From the NCBI GenBank assembly GCA_030146605.1, contig JASLBO010000429.1:1-5187 (forward strand): a stretch of 5,187 nt of DNA, given 5' to 3'. Source of the DNA: Sphingomonas sp. GTDB lineage: Bacteria; Pseudomonadota; Alphaproteobacteria; Sphingomonadales; Sphingomonadaceae. A model generated the notes under the pieces. That model made no database searches and was not told the DNA's origin. It saw only the letters and a program-made list of their open reading frames with translations. The position numbers were made by a program, and so were the translations under genes. This document shows, piece after piece, positions 1 to 5,187 of the stretch; the first letter of the stretch is position 1; the number at the start of each line of letters is the position of its first letter.

Positions 1-180
1 GTCGAAGGCGAGCGCCTCGTCATAGGGGACGTTCAGAAACGCGACATAGGCGCGGTTGACGAAGCTGCGCGTACGATCGAGCCGCGTCACCCACACCACC
101 ACCGGGGCGCTGTCGGCGATCATGCGGAACTCGTCCTCGCCTACCGGCAAGGGTTCGTGACCGGGCTCGGCCTCGCTCAT
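1..180 (-). CDS. PAS-domain sensory protein, N-terminal fragment (gene continues past the left edge)
   Basis: Only the first 60 codons are in the window. The reading frame begins at ATG (complement of 178-180). An in-frame TAG lies 9 bases upstream, so translation cannot start earlier in this frame. The first 17 residues are acidic and look disordered. From about residue 18 the sequence reads like the start of a PAS domain: FRMIADSAPVVVWVTRLD, then a strand and helix with FVNRAYVAFLNVPYDEAL. PAS domains bind small ligands or cofactors, or mediate dimerisation, in cytoplasmic signalling proteins. The output domain lies outside the window, so a histidine kinase, a diguanylate cyclase or another PAS-linked enzyme are all possible. 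No strong Shine-Dalgarno sequence is seen, only a weak AGG directly before the ATG. It lies 73 bp downstream of the CoA-ester lyase gene on the same strand, so readthrough is possible. No clear terminator separates them. Confidence 0.72.
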   Translation of the reverse strand, partial: MSEAEPGHEPLPVGEDEFRMIADSAPVVVWVTRLDRTRSFVNRAYVAFLNVPYDEALAFD

Positions 181-253
181 CCTGTGCTACGCGCCCCCAA
201 CTCCATGTCTTGTCTTCGTAGGGGTAAGCTACGGGTATTCCAACCGAACCGCA

Positions 254-1126
254 TCAGTTTCTCGGCATCGCAAGCACGGCCTGCGCGCGTTTGAGATGCG
301 GCATGTCGAGCATCGCGCCGTCGAGCCCGATCGTCCCCGCGCCGGGATTTGCCGCAAACGCCGCGACGATCCGTCCGGCGCGCTCGATCTCGGCGGGGGA
401 GGGCGAGAAGGCGTGGTTGATCACCGGCACCTGATCGGGATGGATCGCCATCATGCCCCGAAATCCGGCGCGGCGCGCCCTGGCGGCGACCCTGGCCAGC
501 CCGTCGAGATCGCGAAAGTCGCCATGGATCGTCTCGATCGGGGTCACCCCCGCCGCCGCGGCGCCCGCCAGCGCCAGCGCGCGGAAGACCTGGTAGGGGA
601 AGTCATATTCGCCATTCTCGTCGCGATTGTCGGTCGCGCCGAGCGCGGTGGCGCTGTCTTCCGCGCCCCAGGTCAGCGCGGCGAGGCGTGGGCAGCCCGC
701 ATAATCGCCGAGCCCGAACAGGGCAGGGGCGGTTTCGGTGGCGACGACGATCGTGCGGATCCCGCCGACGGGCAGCCCCGCCGCCGCTTCGAGCGCGGTC
801 AGATAATGGTGGAGCCGTTCGGCCTCGGCCCGCGTCGCCTTGGGCAGCATGATCCCGTCGGGCCGTCCCGGCACGATCGCCGCGAGATCGGCGAGCGCAT
901 GTTCGCTGTCGAGCGGATTGACTCGCACCCATAACGGCTGCGCCCGCTCCGCACTCCGCAAATGCCCTGCGACCAGCGCGCGCGCCGCCGCCTTGTTGGA
1001 CGGGGCGACCGCGTCCTCGAGATCGAGCAGCACGAGATCGGCGGCGCTGGCGCCGGCCTTGGCCAGCTTGCGCTCCGAATCCCCCGGCGCGAACAGCAAG
1101 GAGCGTGCAATCAGCGGGTCGGCCAT
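254..1126 (-). CDS. CitE-like CoA-ester lyase (HpcH/HpaI aldolase/citrate lyase beta family)
   Basis: This complete 290-residue protein has the usual length for stand-alone CitE-like proteins, which cleave or form C-C bonds in acyl-CoA esters such as citramalyl-CoA, malyl-CoA or beta-methylmalyl-CoA, or act as malyl-CoA thioesterases. It should be a soluble Mg2+-dependent TIM-barrel enzyme. Family motifs seen in order are RSLLFAPGDSERKLAKA (8-24), LLDLEDAV (33-40), WVRVN (66-70, substrate Arg68), IMLPK (92-96), ATETAP (129-134, metal ligand Glu131), WGAEDSATALG (153-163, metal ligand Asp157) and DFRDLDGL (203-210). The C-terminal part has GMMAIHPDQVPVINHAF (224-240). The 26-residue Glu131-Asp157 spacing is what I recall for CitE homologues. 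The ATG has GGAGG just upstream. No citrate lyase alpha or gamma subunit lies nearby, so a role in the citrate lyase complex is unlikely. The exact substrate cannot be read from the sequence. Confidence 0.93.
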   Translation of the reverse strand: MADPLIARSLLFAPGDSERKLAKAGASAADLVLLDLEDAVAPSNKAAARALVAGHLRSAERAQPLWVRVNPLDSEHALADLAAIVPGRPDGIMLPKATRAEAERLHHYLTALEAAAGLPVGGIRTIVVATETAPALFGLGDYAGCPRLAALTWGAEDSATALGATDNRDENGEYDFPYQVFRALALAGAAAAGVTPIETIHGDFRDLDGLARVAARARRAGFRGMMAIHPDQVPVINHAFSPSPAEIERAGRIVAAFAANPGAGTIGLDGAMLDMPHLKRAQAVLAMPRN

Positions 1127-1130
1127 GGAT

Positions 1131-1135
1131 CCTCC
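1131..1135 (-). promoter_or_regulatory. Ribosome binding site of the CitE-like gene
   Basis: On the minus strand the sequence reads GGAGGATCCATG. A perfect GGAGG core sits 4 bases before the ATG at 1126-1124. The spacing is slightly short, but the match fixes the start codon and agrees with the N-terminal family motif starting at residue 8. Confidence 0.75.
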
Positions 1136-1183
1136 GGGTTGAGGTCCAAAGACCTAGAGCGCGGTGGCGCGCGGGTAAACCGG

Positions 1184-1235
1184 GGGAGCTCAAGCCGAAG
1201 CCGTGGAGGGAAGTCGACGGCTTCGGCTTGCTCCC
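1184..1235. repeat. Strong intergenic inverted repeat (hairpin, no T-tract)
   Basis: The arms CAAGCCGAAGCCGT (1191-1204) and ACGGCTTCGGCTTG (1217-1230) are perfect 14-bp reverse complements around a 12-base loop (1205-1216). The stem continues outward with GGGAG (1184-1188) and CTCCC (1231-1235) after a 2-base bulge (CT, 1189-1190). It has no T-run on either side and lies upstream of both divergent genes, so it is not an ordinary terminator for a gene seen here. It could be a dispersed palindromic (REP-like) element, a leader-RNA structure, or a large operator. The sequence does not decide between these. Confidence 0.65.
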
Positions 1236-1274
1236 GGACGATGCCGCTCCAGGGGGAGGGGGACGGCACGCGAT

Positions 1275-1340
1275 ACAGGCGGAGCCGCTGGGAGACGGCG
1301 GCATCCGCGCACTCCCAATACGCAGGCGATCTCCGCCTGT
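1275..1340. repeat. Nested inverted repeats upstream of the regulator gene (possible leader hairpin)
   Basis: The outer arms ACAGGCGGAG (1275-1284) and CTCCGCCTGT (1331-1340) are perfect 10-bp reverse complements. Inside them lie TGGGAG (1289-1294) with CTCCCA (1312-1317), and at the centre GCGG (1298-1301) with CCGC (1305-1308) around a 3-base loop. The three pairs nest correctly, so one long interrupted hairpin is possible. It ends 112 bases before the proposed start codon. If transcription starts upstream of 1275 it would lie in the 5' leader. It does not resemble any riboswitch consensus I know, including the c-di-GMP classes. High GC content makes short inverted repeats common by chance, so this is tentative. 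Confidence 0.42.
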
Positions 1341-1438
1341 CCGTTCGGGAGAAATCCGATACGGGCTTCTACGGCGCCGCGGCCGGCAAGCTTTACGCGC
1401 CATTAACCCTGTCCGCTTACCTTGTTCGCACATTTTCC

Positions 1439-1446
1439 GGGGGGAA
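1439..1446 (+). promoter_or_regulatory. Probable ribosome binding site choosing the TTG start of the response regulator
   Basis: The G-run GGGGGGAA lies before two in-frame TTG codons, at 1447 and 1453. It is a GG-GG type Shine-Dalgarno rather than the classic GGAGG. It directly abuts the first TTG but sits 6-8 bases before the second, which is the normal spacing. This favours 1453, giving a protein that begins MRILIVDDEP, as receiver domains usually do. No ATG or GTG lies nearby in frame before the domain. Confidence 0.5.
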
Positions 1447-1452
1447 TTGGCT

Positions 1453-3306
1453 TTGCGCATTCTGATCGTGGACGACGAGCCGGCGATGCACGATTCCTAT
1501 CGCCAGTGCTTCGCCGCGCCCGCCGCCGACGCCGGAGCGCTCGGCGCCATGGCCGCCGAACTGTTCGGCGACGAGGCGCCAGCCGAGCCCGCGCCCGATT
1601 TCGCCTGCGATCACAGGATGCAGGGCCTCGATGCCGTCGCCGCGGTCGAGGAAACGCTGCAGACCGGCGAGCGCTATTCGGTCGCCTTCATCGACGTCCG
1701 CATGCCCCCCGGCATCGACGGCAAGGAAACCGCGAAGCGCATCCGCGCGCTCGATCCCGACATCAACCTCGTCATCGTCACCGGCTTTTCCGATTTCTCA
1801 CCCCTGGAGATCAGCCGCGCCGCTGGCCCCGCCGACAAGATCTTCTACATCGCCAAGCCGTTCCAGGCCGAGGAAGTCGTCCAGACCGCGACGGCTCTGG
1901 CCCAGCGCTGGAAAGTCGATCTCGACCTCAAACACGCCATCGCCCTGCTCGAGGAACAGAAGCTCGAACTCGCCGCCAACGAATCGCGCGCCATCCACAT
2001 GGCCAATCACGATTCGCTGACCGACGCGCCCAATCGCCTGGCTTTCCTCCACGCGCTCGGCCAGGCGGTAAAGGGCGAGCAGTGCTTCGCGATGGCGATG
2101 CTGGACCTCGATCGCTTCAAGCTGGTCAACGACACGCTCGGCCACCTCGCCGGCGACGAACTGATCCGCATGGTCTGCGCGATCCTCCAGACCAACCTGC
2201 GCGACGGCTTCGTCGCCCGGCTCGGCGGCGACGAATTCGCCATGCTGATGCAGGTCACCGGCGACGACGAGGCAGCGATGCGCTGCGAGCGCCTGCTCAA
2301 GGCCGTCACCACCAGCTTCAAGGTATTCGGCCATTCGGTCCAGGCCGGTGCCTCGCTCGGGCTGATCGTCGTCGAGCCGGGCAGCATCGGCGACCCGATC
2401 GACGTGATGCGCCGCGCCGATCTCGCGCTCAACGAAGCCAAGCGCCAGGGCCGCGGCTGCGTGCGCGTGTTCGACGAGAGCATGGACGAATCGATCCGCT
2501 TCCGCCGCCAGATCGAGACCGGCCTGTCCGAAGCGATCGCCAAAGGCGAGCTCAAGCTCGTCTTCCAGCCGATCGTCGGCCGCGATCTCGACATCACCGG
2601 CTTCGAGGCGCTGATCCGCTGGTGCAGCCCCGAATATGGCATGGTCCCGCCGGCGATGTTCATCCCGATCGCCGAGGAATCGAACCTGATCCACGAACTC
2701 GGCGACTGGGTGATCGACCAAGCGGTCGGCGCGCTCAAGAGCTGGCCGGGCCAATATGTCTCGGTCAATTTCAGCCCGCGCCAGTTCCGCCGGCAAAATT
2801 TCGTCGCGCATGTCGTCGAGCGCGTCGCGAGCGCCGGGATCGAGCCCGGCCGCTTCCAGATCGAGATCACCGAGACCGCGATCTTCGACAATGTCGAGCG
2901 CGCCGCCGAGATCCTGTTCAAGCTGCGCCAGATGGGCTTCCGCATCGCGCTCGACGATTTCGGCACCGGCTATTCGTCGCTCTACAATATCCGCCGCTTC
3001 GCGCTCGATTGCCTCAAGATCGACCGCAGCTTCGTCGACGGCATGGGCCGCGAGCGCGAGAGCGCCGCGATCGTCCATTCGGTGATCCATCTCGGCCGCG
3101 CGCTCGGCATGGAAGTCGTCGCCGAGGGCGTCGAGACCGCGGCCCAGCTCGAAGCGCTGCGCATCGCCGGCTGCAGCCACATGCAGGGCTATCATCTCTC
3201 GCGCCCGGTCCCTGCCGAAGATGCGCTGCTGCTCGCCGAAGCGGGCAGCCTTGCGCCGCGGCCCGAGCTCGAGCCCGAGATCGCAGGCACCGGGACCTAC
3301 GGCTGA
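1453..3306 (+). CDS. Two-component response regulator with REC, GGDEF and EAL domains (c-di-GMP turnover)
   Basis: This cytoplasmic, 617-residue regulator should make and/or degrade cyclic di-GMP on phosphorylation. The receiver domain (1-155) has acidic pair Asp7/Asp8, phosphoacceptor Asp81 in FIDVRMPPGIDG, Thr110 and Lys135 (IAKPF). About 28 extra residues (roughly 23-55) lie before the second strand. A helical, probably coiled-coil linker (140-183) follows. The GGDEF domain (about 184-342) keeps Asp218, Asn226, Asp235 and GGDEF at 258-262, but the RxxD inhibitory site is absent (LRDG, 249-252). The EAL domain (about 350-597) has every catalytic position expected by alignment spacing to RocR: Glu385, Asn439, Glu471, Asp501, Asp502, Lys522, Glu558 and Gln578, and an intact DDFGTGYSSL loop. 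Both activities are therefore plausible. In many such proteins one dominates or one is regulatory. The last 20 residues are rich in P, E and G and look disordered. The start is a TTG; 1447 is an alternative giving two more residues. The downstream kinase is the obvious partner. Confidence 0.95.
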   Translation: MRILIVDDEPAMHDSYRQCFAAPAADAGALGAMAAELFGDEAPAEPAPDFACDHRMQGLDAVAAVEETLQTGERYSVAFIDVRMPPGIDGKETAKRIRALDPDINLVIVTGFSDFSPLEISRAAGPADKIFYIAKPFQAEEVVQTATALAQRWKVDLDLKHAIALLEEQKLELAANESRAIHMANHDSLTDAPNRLAFLHALGQAVKGEQCFAMAMLDLDRFKLVNDTLGHLAGDELIRMVCAILQTNLRDGFVARLGGDEFAMLMQVTGDDEAAMRCERLLKAVTTSFKVFGHSVQAGASLGLIVVEPGSIGDPIDVMRRADLALNEAKRQGRGCVRVFDESMDESIRFRRQIETGLSEAIAKGELKLVFQPIVGRDLDITGFEALIRWCSPEYGMVPPAMFIPIAEESNLIHELGDWVIDQAVGALKSWPGQYVSVNFSPRQFRRQNFVAHVVERVASAGIEPGRFQIEITETAIFDNVERAAEILFKLRQMGFRIALDDFGTGYSSLYNIRRFALDCLKIDRSFVDGMGRERESAAIVHSVIHLGRALGMEVVAEGVETAAQLEALRIAGCSHMQGYHLSRPVPAEDALLLAEAGSLAPRPELEPEIAGTGTYG

Positions 3307-5144
3307 TGGCCGGTGCGGCGCGGTTGCGTCTGCCGCGGTCGCTCGGCGCCAAGCTCGTCCTGATACTCACCGGGGTGGGGCTGCTCGGCGCGACCGCGCT
3401 CACGTTGCTGCTCGCCACCGTCATCATCCCCAATTTCAACCGGCTCGAACAGGATTCGATCGCCGCGCATGTCGCGCGCACCCGGGCCGTGGTCGGCGAT
3501 CTCGCCGCCAAGGTCGAGAATGCCGTGCGCGATTACGGCGACTGGAATGCGTCGTGGGACTATATCGCCGCCCCGAACCGCGCATTCGAGGAAGACAGCT
3601 TCTCGACGCTGGCGATGGTCAATCTCGACGTCAACGGCATGGCCTATGTCCGCCCCGATCGCTCGGTGGTGATCGCCCGCTGGGTCGATGTCGCCCGCGA
3701 AAGCGAATTGCCCGCGATGCGCGACGCGCTGACCGCCGCGATCGGGCGCCTCGATTTCGAAGCCGCGCTCGATGGCCGCAGCTCGGCGGGCTTCTATCTC
3801 AGGATCGGCGATACCCTGGCGGCCATCGGCATCGCGCGGGTCCGCCGCAGCGACGGCAGCGGGGCGCCGCGCGGCTATGTGCTGATGGCGCGCACCGTCA
3901 CTGCCCGGCAGCTCGGCACCTTGCTCCAGCTCGAGGCGCGCCTCGCCGCGGCTTCCGATCGCGTCACGATCACCCCGGGTCCGTCGCGCACCAGCATCGC
4001 GGTGCCGATCCCCGGGCCGGGCGGGCGCCACGTCGCCACCGCGGCATACAGCGTCCCGCGCGATCTCTCGACGCTCGGCAAGCGCATGCTGATCCTCGCC
4101 GTCCTCGGATCGTCGCTCTTGCTCGCGGTGGTTTTGCTGGTGCTGCGCCGGACGATCACGCGGCTGGTGCTCCAGCCGCTCCACCGGGTCGAGCGCCATA
4201 TGGGCGTCGTCCGCAATTCGGGCGATCTCGGCCTGCTCACCGTGGACGAGCGCGACGACGAGATCGGCAGCCTCGTCACCAGCTTCAATTCGATGCTTCG
4301 TCAGCTCAAGGACCTGCGCGAACGGCTCGAGGTCCAGAGCTTCACGCTCGGCCGCAGCGAGAGCGCGGTCGCGGTGATGCACAATGTCCGCAACGCGCTG
4401 AACCCGGTCACCACGGTGCTGAGCCAGGGGCTCGATCGGCCCGCCGCGATCGATCCGGCAACGATCGACAAGGCGCTTGCCGAACTCGCCGACCCGGCAT
4501 TGCCGGCCGAGCGGCGCGGCAAGCTCATCGCTTTTCTCGTCGCGGCGTTCGAGGCAGTCGAGCGCGAGCGCGCCGATCGCCGCGAGCAGCTCGGCGTCGG
4601 CCGCACGGCGCTGCGCCAGGTGCTCGAAATCATCGGCGAGCAGCAGGAGGCAGCGAACGAGCGCCCGGCGCTCGCGGTCTGCGACATCAGCGAGATCGTC
4701 GCGCAGAACGCCACGATCGCGCGCTATTCGGGCGCGAATTCGATCGCGTTCAGCTTCCCGTCGCGGCCGCACCTCGTGTTGGCCAATCGGGTGATCCTCA
4801 GCCAGGTGGTCGGCAATCTCTTCGCCAATGCGGCCGAAGCGATCGCCGCGGCGGGCAGGGGCGGCGGCAGCATCGCCGTTTCCGTCCACCAGAAGGAAGA
4901 ACGCACCGTGATCGTCATCCGCGACGATGGCGAAGGCTTCGATCCGGCCTCCACGCCCACCTTGTTCCAGCGTGGCTTCTCGACCCGTGCGCACAAGTCC
5001 GGCGGGCTGGGCCTCCATTGGTGCGCCAATTCGATGCTCGCGATGGAAGGGACGCTGGACCTGCAGAGCGACGGCCAGGGCCGAGGCGCGCGTGCGGTGC
5101 TGACCCTGGGTGCGGCGATCGCAGAGGAGGAACTGGCGGCCTGA
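3306..5144 (+). CDS. Membrane sensor histidine kinase with CHASE4 and HAMP domains, likely partner of the upstream regulator
   Basis: This 612-residue inner-membrane kinase should sense a periplasmic signal and phosphorylate the upstream regulator. A positively charged N-terminus precedes TM1 (about 17-41). A periplasmic CHASE4-like domain (about 45-250) carries the DYGDWNASWDY signature (76-86) and the conserved NLDVNGMAYV stretch (106-115). TM2 (about 261-280) is followed by HAMP (about 281-336, with Pro291 and DDEIG at 317-321). The H-box is VMHNVRNALNPV (357-368) with putative phosphoacceptor His359; the usual Glu/Asp after His is Asn360. A long helical region (383-450) follows. The ATPase domain has the N-box VVGNLFANAAEAI (501-513), G1 DDGEGFD (540-546), GFSTRAHKSGG (557-567) and G2 GGLGLH (566-571). 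From memory it resembles the class of kinases whose H-box reads HNVGN and which share the GFTTK-like lid. The ATG overlaps the regulator's stop (TGATG) and has no good Shine-Dalgarno, so translation is probably coupled. Its ligand is unknown. Confidence 0.95.
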   Translation: MAGAARLRLPRSLGAKLVLILTGVGLLGATALTLLLATVIIPNFNRLEQDSIAAHVARTRAVVGDLAAKVENAVRDYGDWNASWDYIAAPNRAFEEDSFSTLAMVNLDVNGMAYVRPDRSVVIARWVDVARESELPAMRDALTAAIGRLDFEAALDGRSSAGFYLRIGDTLAAIGIARVRRSDGSGAPRGYVLMARTVTARQLGTLLQLEARLAAASDRVTITPGPSRTSIAVPIPGPGGRHVATAAYSVPRDLSTLGKRMLILAVLGSSLLLAVVLLVLRRTITRLVLQPLHRVERHMGVVRNSGDLGLLTVDERDDEIGSLVTSFNSMLRQLKDLRERLEVQSFTLGRSESAVAVMHNVRNALNPVTTVLSQGLDRPAAIDPATIDKALAELADPALPAERRGKLIAFLVAAFEAVERERADRREQLGVGRTALRQVLEIIGEQQEAANERPALAVCDISEIVAQNATIARYSGANSIAFSFPSRPHLVLANRVILSQVVGNLFANAAEAIAAAGRGGGSIAVSVHQKEERTVIVIRDDGEGFDPASTPTLFQRGFSTRAHKSGGLGLHWCANSMLAMEGTLDLQSDGQGRGARAVLTLGAAIAEEELAA

Positions 5145-5150
5145 TCTTAC

Positions 5151-5187
5151 AAGCCCCTCCCTTCAGGGGAGGGGTTGGGGTGGGGCT
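5151..5187. repeat. GC-rich hairpin with G-tracts after the kinase gene (terminator-like or dispersed repeat, cut by the window edge)
   Basis: The arms CCCCTCCC (5154-5161) and GGGAGGGG (5167-5174) form a perfect 8-bp stem around a 5-base loop. The stem is preceded by AA-G and followed by only two T residues, then GGGGTGGGG. It begins 9 bases after the kinase stop, where a terminator is expected, but the T-tract is too poor for a confident intrinsic terminator. I recall very similar AGCCCCTCCC...GGGGAGGGGTTGGGG strings scattered between genes in sphingomonad genomes, so a dispersed intergenic repeat that also acts as a transcript end is likely. AGCCCC (5152-5157) can alternatively pair with GGGGCT (5182-5187). 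The element may continue beyond the window. Confidence 0.55.

Larger units (their letters stand above)
1127..1452. promoter_or_regulatory. Divergent intergenic region (326 bp) between the CitE-like gene and the regulator-kinase operon
   Basis: No convincing gene is seen here. The regulator's frame stays open upstream to 1105, but its translation (rich in R, G and P) matches no domain and is typical of high-GC open frames. The region must hold promoters for both directions. It contains a tiny hairpin next to the lyase gene (AGGTC at 1142-1146 with GACCT at 1151-1155, 4-base loop), a strong inverted repeat (1184-1235), a G-rich run (two G5 tracts at 1252-1262) and a second nested inverted repeat (1275-1340). 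Before the regulator start the sequence becomes less G/C-rich (1391-1436, with TTTAC, CATTAACC, TTACCTTG and ATTTT), which is where I would place its promoter. No -35/-10 pair matches the consensus well enough to name. Confidence 0.5.

Noticed and set aside
217..233. Small inverted repeat CGTAG...CTACG between the lyase and PAS genes as a terminator.
   Set aside because: A 5-bp stem with a 7-base loop and no T-tract on the minus strand is too weak to call.
296..934. 212-residue plus-strand open frame opposite the lyase gene.
   Set aside because: It is antisense to a clear enzyme gene, has no motif and an R/G/A-rich composition, and is therefore a shadow frame.
1252..1262. G-quadruplex in the intergenic G-rich run.
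   Set aside because: Only two G5 tracts lie close together; the other G-runs are too far away for a confident four-tract motif.
1392..1420. CtrA-like or other promoter elements (TTTAC-N6-TTAA at 1392-1406, TTAA-N10-TTAC at 1403-1420).
   Set aside because: The spacings do not fit the TTAA-N7-TTAA CtrA consensus, and no good -35/-10 pair is found. I mention the region only as the likely promoter location.
1105..1452. N-terminal extension of the response regulator to an ATG at 1105.
   Set aside because: The extension overlaps the 5' end of the lyase gene, is low-complexity in composition, matches no domain, and the receiver domain starts normally at 1453.
1422..3305. Very long open frame continuous with the kinase frame upstream of its ATG, as if the kinase were a 1240-residue protein.
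   Set aside because: The upstream part is rich in R, P and A with no domain signal and overlaps the regulator gene, whose frame carries full REC-GGDEF-EAL motifs. It is a high-GC shadow; the kinase starts at the ATG at 3306.
3297..5018. 573-residue open frame antisense to the kinase, and a 465-residue one antisense to the regulator (1798-3195).
   Set aside because: Both are rich in D, R, A and E, carry no recognisable motifs and mirror the codon bias of well-defined sense genes. This is the typical artefact of G/C-ending codons read on the opposite strand.

Overview
The window is very GC-rich and its genes use strongly G/C-ending codons. Both the protein content and the short G/C-rich hairpin repeat at the right end suggest an alphaproteobacterium, most likely a sphingomonad (Sphingomonas or a relative). 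This taxonomic guess rests on recognition from memory, not on a search. No rRNA, tRNA, CRISPR array, transposase or phage gene is visible.

Layout. Bases 1-180 (minus strand) hold the first 60 codons of a PAS-domain sensory protein that runs off the left edge. Bases 254-1126 (minus strand) encode a complete CitE-like, HpcH/HpaI-family CoA-ester lyase. Bases 1127-1452 form a 326-bp divergent intergenic region with no convincing gene but two conspicuous inverted-repeat structures. Bases 1453-3306 (plus) encode a 617-residue response regulator with REC, GGDEF and EAL domains. Bases 3306-5144 (plus) encode a 612-residue membrane sensor histidine kinase with CHASE4, HAMP, an unusual H-box and an HATPase domain. 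Its start codon shares one base with the regulator's stop codon. Bases 5145-5187 hold a hairpin followed by G-rich sequence, a likely terminator or dispersed repeat that also fits a G-quadruplex pattern.

How the genes work together. The two plus-strand genes look like a self-contained two-component system. The kinase would sense a periplasmic signal through CHASE4 and phosphorylate Asp81 of the regulator. The regulator's output is cyclic di-GMP turnover, since both its cyclase and its phosphodiesterase motifs are intact. The CitE-like gene is transcribed divergently from this pair and in the same direction as the PAS gene, which starts 73 bp beyond its stop codon. Nothing in the sequence ties the lyase functionally to c-di-GMP signalling.

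Novelty. I see no clearly undescribed system. The points most worth a second look are the kinase's H-N-x-x-N H-box with an enlarged dimerisation region, the roughly 28-residue insertion in the receiver domain, the missing RxxD inhibitory site beside an intact GGDEF, the two hairpins in the divergent region, and the hairpin/G-quadruplex element at the right edge.
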